From assembly GCF_025562455.1 (NCBI RefSeq), contig NZ_JAHPRO010000004.1:123265-187264 (forward strand): 64,000 bases of DNA. The letters are read 5' to 3'. Each line of letters starts with the position of its first letter. Within the stretch, counting starts at the first letter, position 1. A program made the position numbers and the translations under genes. The DNA is from Acinetobacter sp. WU_MDCI_Axc73. Lineage in GTDB: Bacteria > Pseudomonadota > Gammaproteobacteria > Pseudomonadales > Moraxellaceae. Positions 10,632 to 19,178 of this stretch are shown here, piece by piece. The notes below the pieces were generated by a model. It saw only the letters and a list, made by a program, of their open reading frames with translations. It searched no databases and was not told the origin of the DNA.

Positions 10632-11969
10632 ATGAGTTATTTTGGAACAGATGGCATTCGTGGAAAATTTGGAGAAATGCCGATAACCCCTGAGTTTGCA
10701 CTCAAACTAGGATTTGCCGCAGGTAAGGTTCTGGTGCGTACCAATCCTAAAGCGAAGCCATTAGTTGTGCTAGGAAAAGATACAAGATTGTCGGGTTATA
10801 TTCTGGAAGCAGCTTTGCAGGCAGGTTTGAATGCAGCAGGTGTTTATGTACATTTATTGGGGCCATTGCCTACGCCTGCGATTGCTCACTTAACGCGTGC
10901 TTTACATGCACACGCGGGGATAGTCATTTCCGCATCGCATAATCCTTATTATGATAATGGTATTAAGTTTTTTTCGAGTGAAGGGAAAAAATTACCTGAT
11001 CATTTACAAGAACAAATCAATCAAGAATTAGAATATGACATCCAGATCGAAAATACCGCCAATCTCGGTAAGAGCGTTCGGGTTAAAGATGCCAATGGAC
11101 GTTATATCGAATTTTGTAAATCGACTTTTCCTTATCATTTTGACCTGCGTAATTTAAAAGTTGTGGTGGATTGTGCCAATGGTGCAGCTTATAGCGTCGG
11201 GCCAGCGGTGTTTCGTGAATTGGGTGCCAAAGTGGTGGCCTTATACAACGAACCAAATGGTTTAAATATCAATGAGCATTGTGGTTCGACCCATCCTGAA
11301 AGTTTACAAAAAGCGGTGCTTGAGCATCAGGCTGATGTGGGAGTTGCTTTTGATGGTGATGCTGATCGTGTGATTTTAGTTGATCGCTCAGGTCGATTAA
11401 TTGATGGTGATCATATCCTGTATATCTTGGCGACTCAGGCGAAAAAGAAACCCGTAGGTATCGTTGGGACAGTGATGAGCAACATGGCACTGGAGTTGGC
11501 GCTGGAAAAAGCTCAAGTGCCATTTGTCCGTGCCAAAGTGGGTGACCGCTATGTGCTGCAAGCGCTGGAGGAAAATAATTGGGTCATTGGTGGAGAACCA
11601 TCTGGTCACATTTTAACTTTAGATAAAAGTACCACGGGCGATGCAATTATTGCAGCATTGCAAGTGCTGACCGTGATGGTTGAACAGGAAAAAGCACTGC
11701 ATGAATTGGTTGCTGACTTTGAACTTTTCCCTCAGGTCTTGGTCAATGTTCGTCTTGAGGAGATGATCGATCCGTATGCGGTACCTGCTTTAGTGACGGA
11801 GTTTGAAAAAGCCGAATCACAATTGAAAGGTCGTGGTCGTTTATTGATTCGTAAGTCAGGCACAGAACCTGTAATTCGGGTCATGGTCGAAGGTGATCAA
11901 CAAGAAGAAGTGACAGCGCTTGCCAATCATTTGGCTGAAGCTGTACGTTTTCATGCCACTGCTGCATAG
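10632..11969 (+). CDS. glmM: phosphoglucosamine mutase
   Basis: Interconverts glucosamine-6-phosphate and glucosamine-1-phosphate on the way to UDP-GlcNAc. The active-site phosphoserine motif SASHNP places Ser102 at the canonical position, the metal loop DGDADR lies near residue 242, the substrate loop GEPSGH near 326 and the phosphate loop RKSGTEP near 407. 445 aa is the standard length. First gene of a tight operon: pdxH starts 12 bp after its stop and recJ directly follows pdxH. Confidence 0.97.
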   Translation: MSYFGTDGIRGKFGEMPITPEFALKLGFAAGKVLVRTNPKAKPLVVLGKDTRLSGYILEAALQAGLNAAGVYVHLLGPLPTPAIAHLTRALHAHAGIVISASHNPYYDNGIKFFSSEGKKLPDHLQEQINQELEYDIQIENTANLGKSVRVKDANGRYIEFCKSTFPYHFDLRNLKVVVDCANGAAYSVGPAVFRELGAKVVALYNEPNGLNINEHCGSTHPESLQKAVLEHQADVGVAFDGDADRVILVDRSGRLIDGDHILYILATQAKKKPVGIVGTVMSNMALELALEKAQVPFVRAKVGDRYVLQALEENNWVIGGEPSGHILTLDKSTTGDAIIAALQVLTVMVEQEKALHELVADFELFPQVLVNVRLEEMIDPYAVPALVTEFEKAESQLKGRGRLLIRKSGTEPVIRVMVEGDQQEEVTALANHLAEAVRFHATAA

Positions 11970-11981
11970 AGGAAAGATAGT

Positions 11982-12638
11982 ATGAGTGATCTGATTAAAG
12001 ATCTCAGCGAATTGCGTCTTAGTTATGAAAAAGGTGAGTTGTATGAAAATCAAGTCAGTCCGAATCCTCATGAGCAGTTTTTACAATGGTTTAATTACGC
12101 ACTAGAAGCAAAAGTTCATGAACCTTATGCCATGTCGGTGGCAACCTGTAATTTACAAGGACGTCCTCATGTTCGAACGCTGTTGCTGCGCGGTGCAACC
12201 GAAATGGGTTATGATTTTTATACCAACTATGACAGTCAAAAAGGGCAAGATTTAGCTGAAAACCCTTATGTCGAATTATTGTTCTATTGGCATGATCTGG
12301 AGCGTCAGATTCGGATTGGTGGCCGAGTTCATAAAATCTCTGAACTTGAAGCGATTGATTACTATCATAAACGTCCACGTGATAGCCAGATTGCGGCACA
12401 TATTAGTACGCCGCAAAGTGGTGTCATTGAAAGTCGTGATGTGTTAGTTCAGCGTTTTAATCAGTTACATGATCAAGTTGCAGATAAAGCTGAGTTACCT
12501 AAACCTGAGTTTTGGGGAGGATATCGCCTACAGCCAAATTATTATGAATTTTGGCAAGGTCGACCTAACCGTTTACATGACCGACTTAGTTATGCGAAAG
12601 TGGATGATACATGGAAGTTACAGCGTTTAATGCCTTAA
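11982..12638 (+). CDS. pdxH: pyridoxamine 5'-phosphate oxidase
   Basis: FMN-dependent oxidation of PNP and PMP to pyridoxal 5'-phosphate. 218 aa equals the E. coli enzyme. Motifs: PHVRTLLLRG (FMN binding), FYTNYDSQKG, SQIAAHIS and the C-terminal signature FWQGRPNRLHDRLSY. Ribosome site GAGGAAAG before ATG. It sits between glmM and recJ, which starts at the base after its stop codon, so the two are probably translationally coupled. Confidence 0.96.
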   Translation: MSDLIKDLSELRLSYEKGELYENQVSPNPHEQFLQWFNYALEAKVHEPYAMSVATCNLQGRPHVRTLLLRGATEMGYDFYTNYDSQKGQDLAENPYVELLFYWHDLERQIRIGGRVHKISELEAIDYYHKRPRDSQIAAHISTPQSGVIESRDVLVQRFNQLHDQVADKAELPKPEFWGGYRLQPNYYEFWQGRPNRLHDRLSYAKVDDTWKLQRLMP

Positions 12639-14342
12639 ATGATCCGATTTCAAATTAAACAACGCCCTTTGTTGACACGCCCTGAGCAGTTTCAGGGTGT
12701 GCCGACATTTATTGCTGAAATTTTGGCATGTCGTGGGGTGAATTCAACTGATGAACTTGATTTAAAACTCAAACATTTGCTTGCGCCGCAGTTGAAAGAT
12801 CTGGATAAAGCGATCCAATTGATTGATCAGGCGATTGATCAGCAGCAAAAGATCGTGATTGTCGGGGATTATGATGCCGATGGTGCCACCAGTACTGCGC
12901 TAATGATCTTGGTATTGCGTGATATGGGCGCAAAAGTTGAATATCTCGTCCCTGACCGCTTTAAATATGGTTATGGCTTAACGCCTGCAATTGCAGAGTT
13001 GGCAGATCAAACTTTTCAGCCAAATTTATTGATTACGGTAGATAATGGGATTTCTAGTCATGCAGGCGTTGAGCGTTGCCATGAATTAGGCATGCAGGTC
13101 ATTATCACCGACCACCATCTGACCACCAAAGCTACGCCACAGGCTGAAGCCGTGGTCAATCCCAACCAACTGGGCTGTGAATTTCCAAGTAAGGCATTGG
13201 CGGGTGTCGGTGTGGCTTTTTATTTACTGGCAAATCTGGCGACCTATCGCAGTAAACTGAATAAAAGCAGTTCTAAAATAAGCCAGTATCTGGATTTGGT
13301 TGCGTTGGGAACGTATGCAGATGTGGCGAGTCTGGATTATAACAACCGAATTTTAGTCGATGCAGGTCTAAAACGTATTCAACAACAACAATGTCGCCTA
13401 GGCATATTGGCTTTGCTAGAAATTGCCAAGCGCGATGCAGCCAGTTTAAAAGCGCAGGATTTGGGTTTTGTCCTCGGCCCACGCATCAATGCCGCTGGAC
13501 GCATGGACAGCATGAATATCGGCATTGAGTGTTTATTAGCAGATGATTATGCCAAGGCTTATGAGATTGCATTACAACTGAATCAGCTCAATGTTGAACG
13601 CCGCCAAGTTGAAACCAGTATGAAGCAACAGGCACTCGGTTATTTGGAACAGCTTCAACTAGAAGCGGAGAGTATCCCTTCAGCCTTAGTCCTCTTTGAA
13701 CAAAGCTGGCATCAGGGGGTGATCGGGATTGTTGCAGGTCGTTTAAAAGAACAATTTCATCGCCCTAGTATTGTCTTTGCGCCAGATGAAGATGGGCAGC
13801 ATATTAAGGGTTCGGCACGTTCTATAGATGGCATTCATATTCGTGATGCAATTGAACGGGTGGCGGAGCGCCATCCTGATTTGATTAGTCATTTTGGTGG
13901 ACACGCGGCAGCGGCTGGTTTAACCCTGCATAAAGATCATTTTCAGGCTTTTAAACAGCATTTTACCGATTTGCTGACAGATATGGATCAGGAGTTATTT
14001 CAGGCAACGTTATGGACAGATGGTCATTTGCCGCATCATTTTTTTGATCTGGAAACACTTCATCAGATCGAACAGCTTGGTCCTTGGGGACACAAGTTTC
14101 CATTCCCTCAGTTTGAAGGCGAATTTCGGGTACTAGATTACCGTTGGCTCAAAGACAGTCATCTCAAACTCAAACTGGCGCTAGATAATGGTGCAACAGT
14201 GGATGCGATTGCCTTTAATGCAAAAGATAAATTTCAATTTAATCCAATGAAAGAAAGTGCACGGTTGGTGTATGAACTGGAGCGCAATCAATTTAATGGT
14301 GCGGTCAGCTTACAGCTACGGATTATTTATTTAGAACAATAA
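12639..14342 (+). CDS. recJ: single-stranded-DNA-specific exonuclease RecJ
   Basis: 5'-3' ssDNA exonuclease in recombination and mismatch repair. DHH phosphoesterase motifs are visible: VIVGDYDADGATST (motif I, near residue 74), VDNGIS and ITDHHLTT (motif III with Asp-His-His, near 157), then the DHHA1 motif GGHAAAAG near 421 and a C-terminal OB-like domain. 567 aa is close to the usual 577. The ATG abuts the pdxH TAA with no spacer; translation probably relies on terminating pdxH ribosomes. The operon ends at a hairpin about 15 bp downstream. Confidence 0.96.
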   Translation: MIRFQIKQRPLLTRPEQFQGVPTFIAEILACRGVNSTDELDLKLKHLLAPQLKDLDKAIQLIDQAIDQQQKIVIVGDYDADGATSTALMILVLRDMGAKVEYLVPDRFKYGYGLTPAIAELADQTFQPNLLITVDNGISSHAGVERCHELGMQVIITDHHLTTKATPQAEAVVNPNQLGCEFPSKALAGVGVAFYLLANLATYRSKLNKSSSKISQYLDLVALGTYADVASLDYNNRILVDAGLKRIQQQQCRLGILALLEIAKRDAASLKAQDLGFVLGPRINAAGRMDSMNIGIECLLADDYAKAYEIALQLNQLNVERRQVETSMKQQALGYLEQLQLEAESIPSALVLFEQSWHQGVIGIVAGRLKEQFHRPSIVFAPDEDGQHIKGSARSIDGIHIRDAIERVAERHPDLISHFGGHAAAAGLTLHKDHFQAFKQHFTDLLTDMDQELFQATLWTDGHLPHHFFDLETLHQIEQLGPWGHKFPFPQFEGEFRVLDYRWLKDSHLKLKLALDNGATVDAIAFNAKDKFQFNPMKESARLVYELERNQFNGAVSLQLRIIYLEQ

Positions 14343-14356
14343 TTGAATTTAGAACA

Positions 14357-14407
14357 CAACATAAAAGTAGGTTAAATAAAGAACTTGCTTTTATGTTGCC
14401 CTTTTTA
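14357..14407. terminator. bidirectional terminator-like hairpin after recJ
   Basis: CAACATAAAAGTAGGTT pairs with AACTTGCTTTTATGTTG (14382-14398) with G-T wobbles, then CCCTTTTT on the plus strand. It lies between the convergent recJ and XRE-regulator genes. Confidence 0.6.
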
Positions 14408-14429
14408 TGTGAAATGAAAGCGTTATTAT

Positions 14430-14648
14430 TTATTCAATAGCGTGATCTGAGCTGTTTTCATCTTGAGGAAATATTTCCTCAATTGTTAATTTAAACTGCC
14501 TTGATAATTTGAATGCCAGTGATAGACTCGGGTCATAACGGCCTTTTTCAATGGCATTAATTGTTTGGCGAGACACATCCAGCAAAACAGCCAAATCATT
14601 TTGCGATAATCCTTGATTTTTGCGTAGTGTAGGAAGCTTATTTCTCAT
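14430..14648 (-). CDS. small XRE-family transcriptional regulator
   Basis: 72 aa, essentially one Cro/CI helix-turn-helix: GLSQNDLAVLLDVSRQTINA with the IEKGRYDPSLSLAFKLS extension that these small regulators share. I take ATG 14648 because it overlaps the TGA of the upstream membrane-protein gene in the classic ATGA arrangement; longer versions only run into the upstream gene. The partner gene is membrane-embedded, an arrangement common for this group. Two matching palindromes stand upstream of the operon, so it probably represses its own transcription. Target genes beyond this are unknown. Confidence 0.82.
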   Translation of the reverse strand: MRNKLPTLRKNQGLSQNDLAVLLDVSRQTINAIEKGRYDPSLSLAFKLSRQFKLTIEEIFPQDENSSDHAIE

Positions 14649-15022
14649 CGATTGTAATACCAAGAACCTATAATTGTACTCATTGACCAAAAGGTTCCCA
14701 TGATAGGCCAGACAATAAACATAGTCAGTTTGGGAAATCCGATATTTTCCAAAAAACCGTAGCTAAAAGTAAGGAATGCGGTGCCGAGGAAACTAATGGC
14801 GAGTGCTTGTAGTTGAATTTTACGCTGTAATTCATCAAAACGAATAAATTGACGAATAATAACCCAGATCACCAGTATAACGGGAAGCACGGGAAGTAAA
14901 GAAACCAAGACTTTTAACGATTGATTTTCAATATGAGTAAGTGATTTTAATGAAATAATCAAGATCACCACATAAAATGTAATGGCTAAAACTAATTCCA
15001 GAACAGCACGAGATTTATTCAT
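14645..15022 (-). CDS. four-helix membrane protein, operon partner of the XRE regulator
   Basis: 125 aa with four hydrophobic segments, at about residues 8-25, 36-57, 70-90 and 96-118. A charged loop (RQFIRFDELQRKIQLQAL) between helices two and three resembles the loop of small membrane proteins found next to YozG-like XRE regulators. I do not recognise a named family with confidence. It is the first gene of a two-gene operon and shares 4 bp with the regulator. A role as signal input for, or target of, the regulator is inference. Confidence 0.72.
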   Translation of the reverse strand: MNKSRAVLELVLAITFYVVILIISLKSLTHIENQSLKVLVSLLPVLPVILVIWVIIRQFIRFDELQRKIQLQALAISFLGTAFLTFSYGFLENIGFPKLTMFIVWPIMGTFWSMSTIIGSWYYNR

Positions 15023-15031
15023 TCGGCACCT

Positions 15032-15051
15032 ATGTAAAGTTTACTTTACAT
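15032..15051. promoter_or_regulatory. palindromic operator 1 for the XRE operon
   Basis: ATGTAAAG-TTTA-CTTTACAT, perfect arms, 10 bp upstream of the membrane-protein start. Shares TGTAAAG-N4-CTTTACA with operator 2. Confidence 0.7.
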
Positions 15052-15070
15052 TAAGAGTATTCGTAATTTA

Positions 15071-15100
15071 CAAAGATGTAAAGTTTTCTTTACATCTTTG
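15071..15100. promoter_or_regulatory. palindromic operator 2 for the XRE operon
   Basis: A 13-bp perfect inverted repeat, CAAAGATGTAAAG / CTTTACATCTTTG, with TTTT between. Its centre is 44 bp from that of operator 1, about four helical turns, which suits cooperative binding on one DNA face. Confidence 0.7.
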
Positions 15101-15194
15101 GAGGTATGAAACGTTTACTAAACTAAAAATTAAATAAAAGATAGCGGGCAATATTGACTGAAATAAATAAGTTATATTCATTAAGTTTTAAAAT

Positions 15195-15227
15195 AAAAAA
15201 ATCGCTCAAAGGAGAGCGATTTTTTTA
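15195..15227 (-). terminator. terminator of the 15.2-kb porin gene
   Basis: ATCGCTC (15201-15207) / GAGCGAT (15214-15220) flanked by A and T runs, so it can work in both directions; it lies just after the porin stop on the minus strand. Confidence 0.75.
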
Positions 15228-15240
15228 TTTGAGTGTCTAC

Positions 15241-16011
15241 TTAGAAACGGTAAGATGCACCTACGGTGTAGGTATTGTAGTCGTCACCAAAACCTAAACG
15301 ACCATCAACACTCACTTGTTGATTGAAGAATTTCTTCGCTGTGATGCCCCATTGATCTAAATTCGTTGCTTTATCTTTTTGATAATCTGCACCAACGCTC
15401 AATGTTTTGTCGATGTAGTAGTCACCAGCGACATAATATTGTTTATTGTCGTTGTTGCCGAATACACCACGAGCTTCTAAGTTCACGTCATGTTGACCAA
15501 CTTGAGTCACATATTTTGCACGTAACGTTGGATCGACATCATCGCCACCATCTTTTGTGTCATAACCCTGTAAACCAAGTGCAACTAATAAACCTGGTGC
15601 TGGTAAATAACCGACTTCAGCATTGTAACGTGTGGTTTTCGTGTCACTAAAGTTTTTAATCTTAGTTTCGTCACGCGCAACACCTGCACCTAAGTAAAAA
15701 TCGCTATTGGGTACATAGTATTCACCAGAAAGTCCTAAGCTACTTTGCTTAGTTCCATCGTTATCACCATAAAGACCGTTCAATGTTACGCTACTCGCAC
15801 GATCAAGGAATGCAGCTTCAGCTAAAGGAGCATTGCGTGTTTGTACAGGGTTAAAGTAATAAGTACCACTTGCACCAAATACGCTCACGCCGTCACCATA
15901 GTCTGGATCGACGTAGTTATAATTCCCATTAACTTCTGTTTGATATGCGTGAGCTGTACCAACAAAAGCGAGTGTAGATAACAAAGCAGATGCAATTGCT
16001 AATTTTTTCAT
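15241..16011 (-). CDS. putative outer-membrane porin, Omp33-36-like paralogue
   Basis: 256 aa beginning with a signal peptide that is probably cut after AHA (residue 22). The mature protein is rich in Gly, Asp, Asn, Tyr and alternating hydrophobics, and ends in aromatic Phe (GASYRF), the usual C-terminal beta-barrel signal. It shares APLAEAAFLDRASSVTLNG-type and YVPNSDFYLGAGV-type segments with the Omp33-36 gene at 42029-42931, so the two are paralogues. It probably forms a passive diffusion channel. Substrate unknown. Monocistronic, with its own terminator and a ~450-bp upstream region. Confidence 0.82.
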   Translation of the reverse strand: MKKLAIASALLSTLAFVGTAHAYQTEVNGNYNYVDPDYGDGVSVFGASGTYYFNPVQTRNAPLAEAAFLDRASSVTLNGLYGDNDGTKQSSLGLSGEYYVPNSDFYLGAGVARDETKIKNFSDTKTTRYNAEVGYLPAPGLLVALGLQGYDTKDGGDDVDPTLRAKYVTQVGQHDVNLEARGVFGNNDNKQYYVAGDYYIDKTLSVGADYQKDKATNLDQWGITAKKFFNQQVSVDGRLGFGDDYNTYTVGASYRF

Positions 16012-16467
16012 GGAAAAATCTCCCCTCCAAAGTTTTAAAAAGTAAATCTTTTGTTACAACTTAGAGTGTATTGGAAAATTATGGTGCGTCAATCTTGGCT
16101 TGGTAACTGTAGTGTAATAGTGTAAATTAAATGTAAATTTATAGATTCAAGTAATTGTTTTTAAATAAAAAATTATTAATGTTTTGTTTTATTAAAAGAT
16201 ACAGGTTTTTGTGAATAATTCATATTTTTGATCAATAAAGATGCATCTTTGTGAGTAAACATATCAAGATAACATCATGATAGAGAGTAAAATGCTTTAA
16301 TAAATAGCAATCATGAAACAAAATACAGAAAGATTTTCAGCTTATTTTAAGGTTTATCAAGATGATTTTTGGGATCTTCATCGCCGTGATCATGTTGCAT
16401 ATCATGTCTTAAAAAACACTTTATGCTAAAATAATGCGCTATTTATTTTTGATGTGAGCATAATCGC
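16012..16467. other. intergenic region between porin and prfB
   Basis: About 455 AT-rich bases between divergent genes, which must hold both promoters; I cannot assign -35 and -10 pairs with confidence. A 38-codon frame at 16313-16429 (+) has no ribosome site and is not called as a gene. No hairpin with a T run was seen. Confidence 0.5.
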
Positions 16468-17563
16468 GTGGAAATTAATCCTTATCTAAACCAATTAAAA
16501 GATTTAACTGATCGTAGTCAAACACTACGGGGGTATCTTTGACTACGATCTAAAAAAAGAACGTTTAGAAGAAGTCCTACGTGAATTAGAAGATCCCGCA
16601 ATCTGGAATGACCAAAGTCGTGCGCAAGCCATGGCCAAAGAAAAGGGCGAGCTTGAAAACGTCATTGATGTACTGGATGGCCTTGCTGAGCAGTTGGAAG
16701 ATGCTCAAGCCATGCTGGATTTGGCTGTTGAAGCCGATGATGAAAGTTTATTGAAAGATGTTGAGTCTGAACTAAGCGCAGCAGAAGAAGCGCTAGCTAA
16801 ACTCGAATTTCGTCGGATGTTTAGCAACCCAATGGATCCCAATCCTTGTTATGTCGAAATTCAGGCGGGGTCTGGCGGTACAGAAGCGCAGGACTGGGCA
16901 TCGATGCTGTTACGCATGTATATGCGTTGGATTGAACGTCATGGTTTTAAAGCCGAATTGATGGAAGAGTCAGATGGCGATGTGGCAGGTATTAAGTCTG
17001 CAACCATTCGTGTAGAGGGTGAGTATGCCTATGGTTGGCTACGCACCGAATCAGGCGTACATCGTTTAGTGCGTAAATCACCGTTTGATAGTGGTAACCG
17101 CCGTCATACTTCGTTTAGTGCCGTATTTGTGTCGCCTGAAATTGATGACAATATTGAAATTGAAATCAACCCGTCAGATGTCCGCACCGATACTTATCGT
17201 GCATCGGGTGCGGGTGGTCAGCATATTAACAAAACTGATTCTGCGGTGCGTTTGACTCATGCGCCAACAGGTATTGTCGTGGCGTGTCAAAACCAGCGTT
17301 CGCAACATGCGAACCGTGATCATGCATGGAAACAGTTACGTGCCAAATTGTATGAGCTGGAAATGAGTAAGCGTAATGAAGCAGCTCAGGCATTAGAAGA
17401 CTCTAAATCAGATATCGGTTGGGGTAGTCAAATTCGTTCTTATGTGCTGGATGATTCACGTATTAAAGACTTAAGAACTGGGGTTGAGAACTCCAATACT
17501 GGCGCTGTACTGGATGGTGATCTGGACAAATTTATTGAAGCCAGTTTAAAACAGGGTCTCTAA
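16468..17563 (+). CDS. prfB: peptide chain release factor 2, with programmed +1 frameshift
   Basis: Recognises UGA and UAA stop codons and triggers peptide release. The gene starts at GTG 16468 ([17 protein letters not shown] matches the RF2 N-terminus) and reads 24 codons to an in-frame TGA at 16540-16542. A +1 shift at CTT-T then continues from 16541 to 17563, giving 364 aa, the family length. The SPF tripeptide for stop recognition is in [12 protein letters not shown] and the catalytic GGQ in [10 protein letters not shown]. Low RF2 lets ribosomes stall at the TGA and shift, so RF2 controls its own synthesis. lysS does not follow, unlike E. coli. Confidence 0.96.
16525..16543 (+). other. 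prfB: RF2 +1 frameshift site
   Basis: CTACGGGGGTATCTTTGAC: a GGGGG Shine-Dalgarno-like stimulator, three bases of spacer, then CTT TGA C, the recoding site of bacterial prfB genes. TGA is followed by C, the weak termination context. Confidence 0.95.
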
Positions 17564-17606
17564 ATTATAAGCCAATTGGCAAAGCAAATTTACATGCGAT
17601 GACAAT

Positions 17607-17626
17607 ATATCTATAAAAATAGATAT
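17607..17626. promoter_or_regulatory. palindrome upstream of the ArsR-type gene
   Basis: ATATCTAT-AAAA-ATAGATAT, perfect 8-bp arms; ATCTAGAT follows at 17631-17638 and a TATAAT -10 at 17646-17651. Its position over the likely promoter suggests an ArsR operator. Confidence 0.5.
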
Positions 17627-17701
17627 TAATATCTAGATTATTCGATATAATGCAATCAGGTGTTGAACAATGCTTTGTCATTTAACCCATGAGCAACGTT
17701 T

Positions 17702-18001
17702 ATGGACGTAGATGCGATTTTTAAAGCCTTAGCCAATCCGACTCGTCGGCAAATTTTGCAATGGTTAAAGCAGCCAGCCCATTATTTGTCAGTAGAAGAG
17801 TGTGGCAATTTTGAACGTGGTGTCTGTGCGGGTCACATTGAACGTTTGGGCAATGTCTCCCAATCTACCATGTCTAATCATTTGTCTGTATTGCAACAGG
17901 CAGGATTGATTAAGGTCGAAAAATACGGTCAATGGTCTTATTTTTCGCGTAATGAAGCATTGATTCAGCAATATCTCGATCATTTAAAACAAGCACTGTA
18001 A
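17702..18001 (+). CDS. ArsR-family transcriptional regulator
   Basis: 99 aa winged-helix repressor. IFKALANPTRRQILQWL is the family N-terminus, and VSQSTMSNHLSVLQQAGLIKVEKYGQWSYF is the recognition helix plus wing. It lacks the ELCVCDL metal site of ArsR/SmtB; instead two Cys (about residues 34 and 42, in ECGNFERGVCAGH) are placed before the recognition helix. With an ene-reductase 30 bp downstream, I infer a thiol-based sensor of electrophiles that controls both genes. The palindrome at 17607-17626 could be its operator. Confidence 0.85.
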   Translation: MDVDAIFKALANPTRRQILQWLKQPAHYLSVEECGNFERGVCAGHIERLGNVSQSTMSNHLSVLQQAGLIKVEKYGQWSYFSRNEALIQQYLDHLKQAL

Positions 18002-18031
18002 CGCACATAAACAGTGTGAGCCGAGGCGATT

Positions 18032-19102
18032 ATGGCTGAATTGAACTCTCCCTTGAAAATTGGCGATTTTGAAATTAAAAATCGTCTGGTCATGGCTCCT
18101 TTAACACGCGCACGAAGTGGTGAAACTCGTGTTCCTAATCAATTGATGCAGGAATACTATGCCCAGCGTGCCAATGCGGGGCTGATTTTGACTGAGGCTA
18201 CAGTGATTGCCCCTAAAGCAGTCGGTTATGCAGAAACTCCAGGACTATGGTCGCAGGAGCAAGCACAAGCATGGCAGCCAATTATAGAGGCAGTGCATGC
18301 ACAAGGCTCAAAAATGGTAGTACAGCTCTGGCATGTAGGCCGTATTTCTGATCCAGAACTGTTAGATGGCGATACACCCGTTGCACCGAGTGCCATTCAA
18401 CCTGCTGGACACGTCAGTTTATTGCGACCAAAACGTCCATATATAACACCACGCGCGTTATCGATTGAAGAAATTCAGGAAATTGTGGCGCAATATAAAC
18501 ATGCCGCAGAGTTAGCCAAAGTTGCTGGTTTTGATGGTGTGGAGTTGCATGCGGCAAATGGTTATTTGATTGATCAATTCTTGCAAAGTACCACCAATCA
18601 ACGTGATGATGCGTATGGCGGTAGCCTTGAAAATCGCGCGCGTTTATTATTACAAGTGGTCGATGCATTTATCGAAATCTGGGGTGCAGGACGTGTTGGG
18701 GTGCATATCGCACCGCGAGCAGATTCACATGACATGGGTGATGCCAATCCATTAGAAACCTTTGGTTATGTAATGCAACAACTGAGCCAGCGCCATATTG
18801 CTTTTGTGTTCTCGCGTGAATATCAAGCCGAAGACAGTATTAGTCCACAATTGCGTCAGCAATTTACAGGAGCTTGGATTGCCAATGAAAACCTAACGCC
18901 TGAATCAGCCAAAAAGCTTTTGGCATCAGGCGAAGCCGATGCGGTTTCTTTTGGTAAAGCCTATATTGCTAATCCTGATTTGTTGACTCGTTTGGAAAAA
19001 AATCTTCCATTCAATGAGTTAAACCCAGAAACCATTTATGCTAAAGGTGCATTGGGATATACCGATTACCCAGCTTTAGTTCAAAACATCTCTGAAGTTT
19101 AA
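18032..19102 (+). CDS. Old Yellow Enzyme family alkene reductase (NemA-like)
   Basis: FMN-dependent, NAD(P)H-using reductase of activated C=C bonds (enones, maleimides) and nitro compounds. 356 aa TIM barrel. MAPLTRAR near residue 22, the VQLWHVGR segment, the DGVELHAANGYLIDQFLQ motif (His and Asn hydride/substrate ligands) and NQRDDAYGGSLENRAR are all present and mark the classical OYE class. It follows the ArsR gene by 30 bp and is likely co-transcribed. Physiological substrate unknown; detoxification of reactive electrophiles is the usual proposal. Confidence 0.92.
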   Translation: MAELNSPLKIGDFEIKNRLVMAPLTRARSGETRVPNQLMQEYYAQRANAGLILTEATVIAPKAVGYAETPGLWSQEQAQAWQPIIEAVHAQGSKMVVQLWHVGRISDPELLDGDTPVAPSAIQPAGHVSLLRPKRPYITPRALSIEEIQEIVAQYKHAAELAKVAGFDGVELHAANGYLIDQFLQSTTNQRDDAYGGSLENRARLLLQVVDAFIEIWGAGRVGVHIAPRADSHDMGDANPLETFGYVMQQLSQRHIAFVFSREYQAEDSISPQLRQQFTGAWIANENLTPESAKKLLASGEADAVSFGKAYIANPDLLTRLEKNLPFNELNPETIYAKGALGYTDYPALVQNISEV

Positions 19103-19119
19103 GCGATTCGTTTTTGTTT

Positions 19120-19154
19120 AGAGCGGCGCACTTTAACAAAAGTGTGCCGCTCTG
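19120..19154 (+). terminator. terminator after the OYE gene
   Basis: Fifteen-bp stem AGAGCGGCGCACTTT / AAAGTGTGCCGCTCT with one G-T pair; only a weak T-rich tail follows (GTTATATT). Confidence 0.65.
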
Positions 19155-19178
19155 TTATATTCAGCCCTGTAAAATCGA

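Noticed and set aside
16313..16429. 38-codon frame upstream of prfB (+)
   Set aside because: Looks protein-like in places but has no ribosome site and no recognised family.
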